Shown here: one piece after another, positions 48,580 to 60,300 of the stretch | Layout: each line of letters opens with the position of its first letter | How positions within the stretch are numbered: the first letter of the stretch is position 1 | From: Halictus rubicundus | Lineage: Eukaryota > Arthropoda > Insecta > Hymenoptera > Halictidae | NCBI RefSeq assembly: GCF_050948215.1 | Contig: NC_135153.1 | Location: 6,352,058 to 6,416,057, forward strand | Direction: 5' to 3' | DNA length: 64,000 nucleotides | Made by a program: the position numbers and the translations under genes | The notes under the pieces: model-generated | What the model was told of the DNA's origin: nothing | The model's input: the letters and a program-made list of their open reading frames with translations, nothing else | Databases searched by the model: none

Positions 48580-48726
48580 CTGTGCGTCCTGTATCGTCCA
48601 GGAGACATACTCGAGCCGTGTTATGTTTACCGAGGCCTCTCGAGTTTCGTGGCCCCGCGGTAGTGGGGATCATTCCGCGACGTTTATCGTCCAGGCCTTG
48701 GCGACACATATAGAGAAATCACTGTA
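48580..48726 (+). mobile_element. MITE family A, 5'-truncated copy
   Basis: Contains 'tatcgtccaggagacatac', 'tcgagccgtgttatgttta', 'agtttcgtggccccgcggta', 'gacgtttatcgtccaggcc' and ends tatagagaaatcactgt. The left end is lost or replaced by 'gaccactgtgcgtcctg'. Confidence 0.7.
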
Positions 48727-48854
48727 CAGTTGTCTTTCGATATAAGACGATGGTTCGGGACCGGCTTTCGTCGTATTTCGGATGAAGAAGAAGAAGAGGT
48801 GATTTTCTTATTTCGGAATAAAAATGGTCGTGTTACATCGGAATAAAATTGTAC
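48726..48854 (+). mobile_element. MITE family B, copy 3
   Basis: Left end tacagttgtctttcgatata; right end ttacatcggaataaaattgt followed by ac. The inside matches copy 2 ('ggttcgggaccggctttcg') with a short expansion of gaa triplets. Confidence 0.75.
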
Positions 48855-49022
48855 CCATCCTACTATAATTTCCAATAACAATTCCTATACTATAATTTCC
48901 TCACTACCGGAGACTTTAGCCAATCCGATCCCGTCACCTTCGCCACCCTTCGTCCCAAAAGCCGTCCGCGAGTATCGATGCATAACACAGTAGCATAACC
49001 GTAGTGCTCATTCAAATTTCAG

Positions 49023-49559
49023 GCTGGCACGATGCTGAAAAAGCGCCGGGGACCGCAGAGCCGTTCGTCCCGACATTGTGCCCAGATGAAAATCGAACTG
49101 GCGAGAGCACCGCCTGGAATTCAGCCAAAGGGAGCTACCCGGGGCCGCCATTTTGCTCAGAACCAGCATAGATCAACGTCGGCAACCATACGCTAGGCGT
49201 TCTTCGATAAACAGTGGACGCAGCTCGGCGAAGCTCGCCCTCCGAAAATGTCTACACGATTCTATCGAGCCGGGACGCTTTCGCCGGGATCCGGGTCGCT
49301 TATCTTCCGACGAGGTGCCGAGAGGTCAGAGGTCGCTGGTCCAACGGCGACGAATTGACTTAGCATCCGCCCCGAACCTGAATTTTCGATGGCCCGTCGG
49401 GACACGTTGGTGAGTCGCGTGGTCGTCGGGGGCGCTGGTCGCGATGAACAGGGCAAGGAAGATCTCGTTCGATCACGGTATCGAAATCAACGGAGCAGGT
49501 AGATAGCGTAGAGGAGGAGTCTCGGAAGCGAGGAAGATTCGGTGATCCCAGATAATAAG
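49023..49559 (+). other. 5' UTR of the octopamine receptor gene
   Basis: A good acceptor (ttcaaatttcag, ending at 49022) opens a GC-rich stretch that runs unbroken into the receptor coding frame. In-frame stops precede the receptor ATG. It contains at least one ATG-started upstream ORF. The exon start is inferred from the splice motif. Confidence 0.5.
49032..49196 (+). other. Upstream ORF (54 codons) in the receptor leader
   Basis: Begins ATGCTGAAAAAGCGCCGG ten bases after the inferred acceptor and ends at TAG 49194-49196. The predicted peptide is basic and matches no family. It does not overlap the receptor frame, so it could act as a translational brake, a common arrangement in GPCR leaders. 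Confidence 0.45.
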
Positions 49560-50308
49560 ATGGAGCTGAATGGAACAATGGAAGGGGATCCTAGAAACGC
49601 GACGGAGCTCTCGAACATATCGAACGTCCTGATCGACACCGGCCAGAGTAATCGGTCCGGCTTCTACGAGAACGGCTCCCACGAGTTCGAGCACGTCCTC
49701 CTGTTGATACTCAAGGCCACCGTGATGGGCTTCATCATCCTTAGCGCCCTGTTCGGCAATCTCCTGGTGATTGTGTCCGTGATGAGGCACCGGAAGCTAC
49801 GCGTCATCACAAACTACTTCGTGGTCTCGCTGGCCCTCGCCGACATGCTGGTCGCCATCTTCGCGATGACCTTCAACGCCTCGGTCGAACTGTCCGGCCG
49901 TTGGCTGTTCGGCTACTTCATGTGCGACGTGTGGAACTCGTTGGACGTGTACTTCAGCACCGTCTCCATTCTGCATCTGTGCTGCATCAGCGTCGATCGT
50001 TACTACGCGATCGTACAGCCGCTGGACTATCCGCTGATCATGACCAACTTTCGGCTGAGCACGATGCTCAGCGTGGTGTGGTGTTCCCCGACCGTGATGA
50101 GCTTCCTGCCGATCTTCATCGGATGGTACACCACCGAGGAGCACCTCGAGTTCCGCAGGAACTACCCGGACGTGTGCGTGTTCCAAGTGAACAAACTGTA
50201 CGCCGTGATCAGCTCCAGTGTCAGTTTCTGGGTGCCCGGCATCATCATGATCGCCATGTACTACAAAATATACAGGGAGGCCGACCGACAGGAGCGGATG
50301 CTTTACCG
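49560..50308 (+). CDS. Octbeta1R: Beta-type octopamine receptor, first coding exon (N-terminus to TM5)
   Basis: One exon encodes the first 249 residues plus two bases of codon 250, then stops at a consensus donor (TACCG|GTGAGT). The extracellular N-terminus has Asn-glycosylation sequons at Asn4, 13, 19, 31 and 38. TM1 carries GN (66-67), TM2 has Asp95, TM3 has the amine-binding Asp129 (SLDVYFSTVSILHLCCISVD) and DRY at 146-148. TM5 has the serine cluster SSSVSFWVPG, followed by YREADRQERMLYR at the start of the third loop. VELSGRWLFG, QPLDYPLIM and EADRQER fit Oct-beta-1R better than beta-2R or beta-3R. Family members couple octopamine to Gs and cAMP at the plasma membrane. TM6, TM7 and the tail are absent and must lie on later exons beyond the window. 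A GTG codon at 49542 is in frame upstream, but ATG 49560 is preferred. Confidence 0.88.
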
Positions 50309-51661
50309 GTGAGTGGATCCTTCAGGTTTTCCTATTATCGCACCGTGGGCTGTTTTATGAAAAAAAAAGAATAGGTGGGGTTAATTCACAAATTTTCATG
50401 TCATGAAATAGGTTAAACGGTTGACGGGGGCGATTCCTAAGGTAATTTGATGAAACTTTTTCCTTTACGAAAATATCCTCCGCCGCTTACAAGGGAACAT
50501 ATTCAGATGCGAAAATCCGATTTTGATGAAACTTATGGGAGCTTCTAGTTCTTTGAAAAATATTTGACACGTATTTTTTTTTTATCGGCAGACATCCACT
50601 TTGAAGGGGTGAAAACAGCCCTCAAAGTTGGGGTTCAAAACCACATTTTTTGAGATATCTCGGAAACTAGAGATCGAAAAAATTTGAATTTTTTTTTAAA
50701 TTGTGTGTTTTTCAATGGGAAATGTAGTCGCGCAAGAAAATTTTAACAAAAGTTTTTTGTTTAAACAATATATTAAAATTTTGATTTTTTTTGCAGTTTC
50801 TTTTATTTATTGTTAGTTCATTTTAATGTAAACTTGGGTGTGTGATCTTTGATCCAAAATAGGGGATACATGTTTCAGGATTTTCTTTTTTTTTGCCATT
50901 TAACAATAATTATGCATAATGGAAGATAGTCTTGCACCTGGCGTGCGTAGGAAGGAATTCTGGCTTGTTTCATCGAAATATAAACATTTAGTATAAACGT
51001 GTATAGTATTTTAAAAAATACCATTGGGTTATGTGTCGTTTATTGTTTTATTAGCAAAGGTTTCATTAAAAAATCATTAGAAATGAAAATGTTGTAACCA
51101 TCGGTAAGCTAATACTTTCTCGTACCATCAAAATCATGTTCTGTTTGACCAGCTTACCGCGTGGTCTACGTAAAAATCGATCTTTGTCGAGATATTATCT
51201 GTCTCATCGCGTAGGATAATCCGTCGCATCGCGGCGCAATATTTTTGACGCGATCGCAGAGATGGAACAATGTCGGCGATGCTTGATAACACAAAGCGTC
51301 GATGTAAAGCCTCTGATACATCAGAAAATCGCTTTTTTACCTCCCACTATTTACTTCATGCTTTATCGTAATAAATACGTGGAACAGAATCACCATGCAT
51401 TTTGAGAAAGAAACATTGTTGCAGAATAGCTGGCAATATCGATTGATTAATTGCACTTCGTGTCTCGGTTAGTTGTACACGGCGAGTCATTTCTATATGT
51501 GATTTGAACACGTACGTTCACTTGATAACGTGTAAAAATGTCGTAAACAAAAATTGCGTAAAATATTCTTCTGTACAACAAATAGTTAACGAGTAAATTT
51601 AGGTGACACAGTTGAACATCCTGTATAAAGATGGGCGCAAATTTAGGGGGTGGTTCTCCAT

Positions 51662-51929
51662 GACAATATAAGACGAAAATGAAGAATAAAAAATTTGCGA
51701 TTTCGGCTTCGTCTTTTAGTTATTAACCATTAAAAATCCGCCTAAAATGCGGCAACCCGACGAACAGAGGTGTCCGTTGTGTACGTCACAGAGGCGCGCG
51801 ACAGTCACGGATCAAGTGATTCAAAGTTGGTCGGGTTGCTGCATTTTAGGCGGATTTGGAATTGTTAATAACCGAAAAATAAAGCCGAAATTGAAATATT
51901 TTTATTCTTTATTTTCGTGTCATATTGTC
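51662..51929. mobile_element. Foldback element H (arms about 100 nt)
   Basis: Left gacaatataagacgaaaatg...ccgcctaaaatgcggcaacc and right ggttgctgcattttaggcgg...cgtgtcatattgtc are inverted copies across about 100 nt each. About 65 bases separate them, so the 268-bp unit would form a long hairpin. No transposase. Confidence 0.85.
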
Positions 51930-53370
51930 GCGGAGCCGAATGTCCTGTATATCTTGAAGAAGAGAAATACAGTGTTACTAGCGGTACCAATTAACTATGA
52001 TTGAAAGATTAGTTGCAACCTAGTGCCAATTTCTCTTGCAAAATTTAATTTACATCCCCTCGATCCGTGCCGTTCTAAGTCCAATTACTTAAAACTCTGC
52101 ATCCACGTTTAACTAGCTTCGGCTCTACTTAGAATGGAGATTATCAAACAGTATAAGAGTTCCCTTAATCACGCCATAAATCTGTGTTACCGGACAAACG
52201 TTAATTAACTTTAATCCCGATTGCTTCGCATTTGGCATAAATAGGCGGCGGCGCACCGCGCAGGCCGTTGTCTATCCACGAGAGAATTTTGTTCGTAAGC
52301 AAAGCGTTCGGCCGTGCCCTGGAATCGGCGCCATTACATTTCATGAATAACCCACTAATTACTGTGTTCCGGTTCGCCATCCCATCAATTATTTAGCCGC
52401 GCAATTATGTGGGTGGCTCGTAGCTGCATCGAGATTTCGAGTGCGTTCGGACGTCTCTCGACGAATCGTTTCGCGTTCCCGATCGAAATCGAATGCTCCT
52501 CGAGAATATTGGATCGACTATGAACTTCTGCATTAGGTTCTCCCCGTTTTGCACGTGCAATTCTTATTACCTGCTCCTCGAGAGGGGAATCATCCCATTC
52601 GGCGTGCACGAGCTTTCTTTGAGATGCAAGGTCAGCCCTTTTTAGGTATTTGACAAGGAAGTTTTTAGCAATATTTCTTGTGCACAGACTATTTACACAA
52701 AAAGAAAAAAAAAACATTTTGTTTTACTCAGAATAATCACAAAAGTTCACTTTCTTAGCCATTTTTAAAGTTCGATTTATCTGTGTGTTCCGCCATTTTG
52801 TCGTTCTTGAAGTGTTCTCAATTGTACTCTATTGTTACTATTCATTTGAAAGGGCTATTTAAAATTTGGAGCTTCCCCGCAGGTTTATGTAAATTTGTAT
52901 AAATAATTTTTGTTTCGAATTATATAAGACTCGCTATTTAAGAATAAATATTTTTAGCAAACATTTTTATTAGCCGTTTCAGGGCCCCGTTTGGCCGAAC
53001 GTTAGGCTTCCCCTCCTTTGATCTGAGGTATCACAATTGGAAAATATCGTTTCCGGTCTGAGCAAGTAATTTCCACCGGTAACATCGGAAACATCATGGC
53101 TTCCCTTTTTTTTCGGCCATCCGGCAACCCCCGGAAATTGCATACGTCGACGGTGCACGGAAATTGTCGACGCGAAGACAGCTCTTGCCGAACACACGTT
53201 CCTCGCCATCGCGGAAGATTAATGTCTTTGCATCTGCGGGGGAACGCTTATGCAGCCCCTCGCAAGTACTTCGATTCGGGGAAAAATGGCGGAACGAAGT
53301 TCGAGGAGTGATCGACTTAATCGTAAAGATAACGAGCGCTGAAAATGTCTGTGTAAACTTGTGCCTTAAA

Positions 53371-53897
53371 ACACAAATGTGACTTATATCGTGTAGAGAT
53401 GGCTAATCCACTGACCAAGCATTGTTGTTTTTAATGAATTTTTAATGGAACCTTTGCCAACATATCGGCGACACTCTTCTGATTACAACGAGACCAAACA
53501 CGACATATTTCGGATCGTGTTTACTTGTTTAATCCACGATTCAGTGGAACCTCCATTATCCGAACCGACTATGAACAGTTCAATCTAAAGCAACCCATGT
53601 GCAACACGATTCATTGTACACGTTAGTATAGACTTAATGTAACACTGCAGTCAGGCAAGGTTCTACCGCTTAGTTCGGATAATCGAGGTTCCACGGTATC
53701 GTGGATTAAACAAGCAAATACGATCCGAAATATGTCGTGTTTGGTCTCGTTTTAATCAGAAAAGTGTCGCGAATATGCTGGTAATCATTTAAGAAATAAA
53801 TTATTATAAACAGCACAGTTTTACCAATGAATTAGTGCTGGTGTTTTGTTGTAGAGATGGCGGAACAGTGTTTGTACACGATATAAGTCACATTTCT
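53371..53897. mobile_element. Large inverted-repeat element (outer, nested host)
   Basis: The outer left end has 'aatgtgacttatatcgtgta' and the outer right end its inverse, 'tacacgatataagtcacatt'. Further in, 'gagaccaaacacgacatatt', 'cggatcgtgtttacttg' and 'aatccacgat' are mirrored on the right, giving paired arms of about 80 nt. About 525 bp including the inner element at 53541-53698. Confidence 0.8.
53541..53698. mobile_element. pogo/Tigger-like MITE nested in the inverted-repeat element
   Basis: Left end cagtggaacctccattatcc and the reverse complement of the right end ccgtggaacctcgattatcc match the terminal sequence typical of pogo/Tigger elements (from memory of the family). About 155 bp with no ORF. 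It occupies the exact centre of the larger palindrome, so it may equally be the original core around which the arms sit. Confidence 0.6.
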
Positions 53898-56244
53898 GAA
53901 ATTTTCGCACATATCGGGACATTGTTACATTGGAACAATATCGTTTTGGGTCTAGTAACGAGAAGAAAAAGTTCGACTTAACTACGAACCAATTAAGCAG
54001 AGGCGAACCGCCACTTCTGTAATCTTTTTTCAGCGTGACACACCATAGTTTCCAGCGAACGCAACAAACAATAAATTACCTTGCCACCGCGGCGTATCTA
54101 GATGAACGAAACTTTTAATCGAGACGTTGTAATTCGTTTTGACGAGTGCACGATTCAGCGGAAAATGGAATTGCATCGGCAACGACAACGATCAATTTCT
54201 TCTATTTTTTTTTTCTTTTTTTCGTTTCCTGTACAACGAAGGGTGCTGCAACGAACTGTACCACGGACGTGAAACACGTAAAAAGTAAAAAATCGTAATT
54301 AATCGAGGGAGCTGAACAACTGCCGTGACGTTCGCTTCGCGGAACGTTTACCGCATTCGCTCGACGTCGCGGTAACAATTCGCAGTTCCATTTACCAACT
54401 CCGGATGGTGCGGAATAAGATACGAAAGAGGAAAAAGTACTCGTGCATTGTTCCGCGATCGTCGGCTTTTCTTCTTTCTTTTTTTTTTCTTCTATGTCCC
54501 TCGAAAATTAGGGAGCAATTAAAAAGCAGTTGCTCGCTCCACATAAAAATTCTTGCGACGGACAGTCGTATTTTATTGCACTCGCGGATTAATTCTTGTA
54601 ACATCTGTCCAATTTTTTGACAGCACAACGCTTCTCTATTTTTAACGAAACTCCAAATATTTATAAAATTTCAATTTCTATGCTTTTCTAAAGAACAAAA
54701 TTTAAAAAGTCTCTGCGGAAAAAGCGAAGTGAAATGAAAGAATATTTTTGGAATTTTTATTTTATACTGAATCCTAATTTTTATGGAAAGGTTCGAGTAG
54801 GTGCACGTGCAGCAATCTGTTATTGCAGCGATATGCAAGCGAGCATTTTCGTGTAATCAGATGACTTTCGTGGCCAGAAAACAAGTTTTTTTTCTGCAAT
54901 TCATCATTCCAGGATTTAATAGTCTTTTTCTTTGCAATTCATCACGCGAGCGTCCAACTTCATGACTGCGGTATTGCATAGTCATCGGTGCGCCAGGTTG
55001 CAATTTATAATAGATCATACTTTTGTGATTCCATCAGAGATATAATTACTGTTACAATTACTAGAGATAAAATTACGAAGTAATTATCTTTCATGAACTT
55101 TCGTTGCAATTGTATAGTGCATGACTTAATCATGAGGGGTTCAACTATTGGCGTTTACTATTGAAAGTACCGAGTTTAAGCAAGCAATAGAATACACACG
55201 CTTTTCACGTTGCTCCATATTGCTTTCGGAAAGTTTGTTTAGGAACTAGTTTCCAAATTCCTGGATATTCTTCGTTGTGTGTAGACGAATACTATCCATT
55301 ACGCTTGAAATAAACCGGTGTGTTGAACATAAATTGAAATTCACAATTTCAAATTTCCTAATAAATTGCTTCGTTTACTTGTACTCACTAAAAGTTGAGA
55401 AACGAAATAATATTTTAATGGAAATAATATTGGATATTCGTAAAATTGTTGTAAATTATCCTTGAAAATAAGCACATTTTTTGTAAGATAATTATTCTAA
55501 TATGAATTGAACAATAGTTCGCTATAATTTTCAACACACGAAAGTGGAGAAGCGATCTTCGCACTCCGCCATTTTGAATTTCAACCATTGGAGCTATCTG
55601 GTGGTATACTTGTCATAAGTGCTTCTCCAAAAGGACTATTTTAATAATAATAAAAGTTAGCAGCATCTTTCATGTCTTTCATTTCAGTTGAAGAACTTCC
55701 GGTAAGAATGATTAAAGTAAATAAATAAATTATATCGGTGGGACACGTGCCTACACAGGAAACGCCAATAACTAGTTTCAGTCCATTTATCCTCCCCGAG
55801 GATAATTTATACTGTCGATGAATATATGTCCGAATTTATTCAAGCCTCCCTGTACAATATACGATAAGATTTATGAAATAGTCCGGTGAAATTATAGCCA
55901 GTGCAAGGAGAGACTTGACCCAGTTCTTTTATCTCGACTAAAATATTTCATTACAAAAATTTCATTCCGGTAGTAAAACCACCAAAATCCATTTTATCGC
56001 AACTATCACTTCGGTTTATGTAACGGCTACACTGGCGCACGGTCATATATGTATGTAAATAGAATGTTTATAAATAAGGTACTGTGATGAAACGGAAACT
56101 TATTTACAGTGCCCGAGGAGTATATTACACTCTGGGAGAGGAGAATATCGTGACCAGATTGATTGAACGCTTCACGTAACAATAACAATAAGATAGTAGG
56201 AAATAATAAACTAGATGGGCACTTTGATTCCGGTAGTGATGGAT

Positions 56245-57348
56245 TGTTTGTACTTTGTATGATACTTAGAAAGCTTAGTTCTACTCTTTATGATACTAGA
56301 GAAGCTTAGTTCTACTCTTTATGATACTTTAGAAGCTTATTTCTACTCTCTGTAATTCTTTGGGACCATACTTCTGCTTTGCATCATACTGTGGAAATTT
56401 AAATCTACTTTTGATGATACTTTGGAAGCTTATTTCTACATTGTATGATACTTGGAGAGCTTAATTTTAGTTTGCATGATACTCAAGAAGCACAATTTTT
56501 CTTTGCAAGCTTGATTTTTCTTTGCATGATACTCGGGCAGCTTAATTCTACTTTTTATGATACTTAGTAAGCTTTTTTTTTTAATTCTACGATAGTTTCA
56601 AGTTTCATTTCTACTTTGTATGATACTTGGGAGCCTTAATTATACTTTGTATGATACTAGAGGAGTTTAAGTTTACTTTGTATGATACTAGGGGAGCTTA
56701 AGTTTACTTTGTAGGATACTTAGAGAGCTTAATTGTACTTTGCATATTTTGGAAGCACATTTCTACTTAACAAGCTCGCTTCTTCTATGTATGATACTCA
56801 GGGAGCTTAATTTTAGTTTGTATGCTACTTAGGAAGCTTTATTCTAAATTCTATGATAGTTTCAAGTTTCATTTCTACTTTGTATGATACTAGGGGAGCT
56901 TAAGTTTACTTTGTGTGATACTTAGGGAGCTTAGTTTTACTTTGTATGATACTAGGGGAGCTTAAGTTTACTTTGTGTGATACTTAGGGAGCTTAATTTT
57001 ACTTTGCATGATATTTTGGAAGAACATTGCTGCTTAACAAGCTCGTTTCTTCTTTCTATGATACTTTGGAAGCTTAATTCTGCCTTGTATGATACTTAGG
57101 GAGCTTCATTCGTCTTTGCAAGCTCGCTTCTTCTTGGTATAATGTTTGGCGAGCTTAATTCTACTTTGGATACTACTTTGGTAGCTTATTTTTAGATGGT
57201 ACGATATTTTAGAGGCTTTTGCTACTTTGTATGGTACTCCGGGAGCTTAATTCTATTTTGTATGGTAGTTTTGAAGTTTACTTTTACTTTCTAGGATACT
57301 TTGGCAGCTATTTTCTGCTTTCTATGATACTCGAAGCTTATTTCTGCT
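56245..57348. repeat. Minisatellite, about 31-bp unit, about 35 degenerate copies
   Basis: Unit approximately 'agcttaattctactttgtat' plus gatacttgggg, repeated for 1.1 kb. Early GATACT landmarks fall at 56261, 56292 and 56323 (31-bp steps). Longer blocks near 56590-56760 and 56860-57030 repeat each other, indicating higher-order structure about 280 bp long. Non-coding. Confidence 0.92.
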
Positions 57349-60300
57349 TTTGAACAATCTCAACGATAAAATTAAGTCCAAAATCAGAAAGTACTTGGAA
57401 TATTGCCGTCACGAGCCCGAGGTGTTTATTTCCTCTCAAACGAAGCTCTTCCGCTACCCCCGTCATCTTTATGTCAATCTTTTCGACGCTTGTGGAAAAT
57501 TTTAATTGCATCCCCGTCCGACTCTGATTCGGGAACGTTGAAATTATGCTTTCCCGCATCGGCTTATTTATATTTAACGACTCAGGCAAACAATCTGTCG
57601 CCGAATCCTTGTTGCGTCATAGATCAGTGTGCACTCGGAGTTGCACCGAGGTGCATCCCAGCGGTTTCCAGAAATTTGTCTCGCGATCGTTACCGCGGCC
57701 GCCCTATTAGCACGGTAAACGACGGAATAAATGTAAGAAAGCTCCGGGAAACGACGGGATCTTTCGATTTCACGTTATTAAAGCGCGCCACCGGGAGGGG
57801 AACGTTTCCATGAATCACCGGGAGTGCAGCCATAAAGCCCGATACCCGAGACATCGATAAACCGGCAATTAACCGGCAATTTATCGAGCCAGTCTTCCTC
57901 GAAGCTTCCTTCTTTCCCGGTTTCCGAGATGTCGGCGAGTGTGTTCAACGAGCATACGAGACGTGTTTACGCGGTTTCCGGCCGTGGGAATTATTTAATT
58001 GGCCCTTGGCTGCAGACCCAGCCACCGTGCTCGACTGTAATTTATTTGCACGAGCTGTATGTGCTTTATTAATCGTCGCCTGGACGCCCGCAACTGATTT
58101 TCGTCTACATTAGAAATTTGGGGAAGGTTAGGTGCACGAATTAATTCGCGGAGGCAATTAATTGCAACTTGATTTTAAACTATGGACGAGACGGTCTCTG
58201 TGACAATTGTAGAGTTCCTCGGGACCATGCGCGGATTTATTTACGAATTTTTTTGACGCGTTTTCGAAGACTTGTAGACTTTCTTTGTGGTTTTTCTGAT
58301 GTTTTAAATAGTGATAAAATAAATTTGCGAGCCAAATCCATACTTAAAAAATGAAACATATTAAAAAATTATTCGAAATGGTTTAACTTCGTTTTAATGT
58401 AATACGGAATAGTTTTCGTTCTCTCTAAATATATTTTCAGTGGAGGAGAAATTAACAATGGACTCTAAACGTGTTACAAGGCTGGAATATTAATGACACG
58501 AATATGAGTACGCGAGCATGGAGTTTATCCATGTTTGATAAAGCGAGAGAGCAACCTCGTCGCAGGTATGGACACTGTGTGAACACGATAGCCATTGAAA
58601 AATGTTAGTATATTAAATATAATCCCGTGCTATTCTCGTGCAGCATAATATCGGCACGGCGGCCGCGGAATCGATCGGTGTTAGTGTAAAATGGCTGAAC
58701 GGGAGGTGTACCACAGACACACGATCATGATCGCCACCAGGCTGTCGATAAAATTCGAAGCTGACTCCTCGAAATACGTATCGATTTTCCGAATTTTAGG
58801 GCGTTCGTAACACTGATCGCCGATTTATCTCGCCCGGCGACACACGGGATCTTTTGTCAGCGGAAAATTGGCCCGGGGGAACGAAAATGTAGCTGGATTG
58901 GGAAAATAGGAACCGGAAATTCGTTGGAAAACTTGAAACCTCCTTTTTAGTGCTTCGACAAATTTTACTGTTGCGGACGGGCCAGATAATTTCATTTCGA
59001 AAAAGTATTTCGGAATTTGGTCAATTTTATGAAAAAATCACGGCATATTTGTTTAACCCCGACCACATTTCTCGCGATTCCGTTCATTGGACTATGCCTG
59101 AGCACATACCAATATGGCGGCGCCCTTATCTGTCAAAAACGCTGAAAATCGCACAATTTCACACACGCATAACTTTTGAGCTACTGATCTCCCAAGATTA
59201 AAACTTGGATTTGCAGTATGTTCTCGCCAAAATCTACTGGATTACATAAAAAAACAGTTAAAAATTTCTGGTTTCTCGAAGTAAAGTTTGGCCGGTATAT
59301 CTGTTCTGCATCATATCTCTTGAAGATAATCCGTGCTGCGTGCATTAACACGAGACTGGATTACAGTAGACGTATTTCGAAAACGGGAGAACAGGTTACG
59401 GGCCTTCGAAAATTTCAGCCAGCGCTCGGAGCACGAAATTAACGGGGAAAGTCACACGGAAATTCTGGTTTTAATGAAACTCTGTGTGTACGCGGCGCGT
59501 AATGAAGCGTGCGGGGACGATTTTTTTCGGCGACAATGCGCTTTGTAGAGGCGAATTTGAACTTTTGTTAACTCTCCGACAATAATGATTTAACCTGTCG
59601 TTGTAACTAAATATTAACGGTGTGATAATCGTTGATGAAAGAGAAGCTGGAGAATGCGATTTAAAACGAATTTTCGGTATCAAAATTTTAGTCAATAATA
59701 CAATCTACTCATTTGCATATTAATTTCATAATTTCGTGTAAATTTATTTCAAGAATATTAAATGTACCATGAAATTTTACTTTCAGTTTTTTTATATCCA
59801 AAATTGTTTATCTAGGATTTTTAATAATTATGCTGTACTGAGAGGAAGCTTGCAAATCATCTTTAATGTTATAGTCAGAAACCGAAATTATTAGGTTACG
59901 TTTTGAGGGCCGAGTTCTTCACAGCTGAATACTTCCTATTGTTCAAGGATCAACTAAAAAAGCCGTGGGTTTGAAAGAATTAAGCGTTAAGTAAACTTGC
60001 AATGAGATACGCTTTCTTTATAAAATTGTGGGGAAAGTTGTGGGTGAACACGATAAATTCTTGCGTGATTCGAGAAGAAAATATATTTAAGAAGACAATA
60101 GCAACCTAGAATGACCTTCACACGTCTAAATAAACATCGACAGACTGATGCCTCATTCTCATCACGCTTCGTACCTAAAATCAAGTCCGCAAAAGTGAAA
60201 CGGAAGAATGAAAACAAATCGCAGGTAATCGCGGGTCTCATTCGACGGTAGTCAGATAAAAAAAAAAAGTGGAGACGGTCCCTTTAGCCGGCGAGTTAAA

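Larger units (their letters stand above)
50309..56244. other. Probable first intron of the octopamine receptor gene, left part
   Basis: No exon for TM6 or TM7 is recognisable. It contains foldback elements at 51662-51929 and 53371-53897 and short GC-richer patches (52200-52640, 53000-53330, 54000-54480) without coding signatures. The 50380-50700 stretch has 'gagatatctcggaaactag' and 'gtgaaaacagccctcaaag', phrases typical of an interspersed repeat, but no second copy was found. Confidence 0.5.

Noticed and set aside
49560..50308. Assignment as Oct-beta-2R, tyramine or dopamine receptor
   Set aside because: VELSGRWLFG, QPLDYPLIM and YREADRQER fit Oct-beta-1R best. This is a judgement from family memory, so the symbol is given with moderate certainty.
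49797..50374. Long open frames opposite and out of frame with the octopamine receptor exon
   Set aside because: High GC leaves these frames open by chance; their His/Arg-rich translations are shadows of the GPCR codons.
57403..57813. 136-codon frame in the receptor intron
   Set aside because: GC-richer patch open on both strands, no family resemblance and no splice context for the receptor's missing exons.
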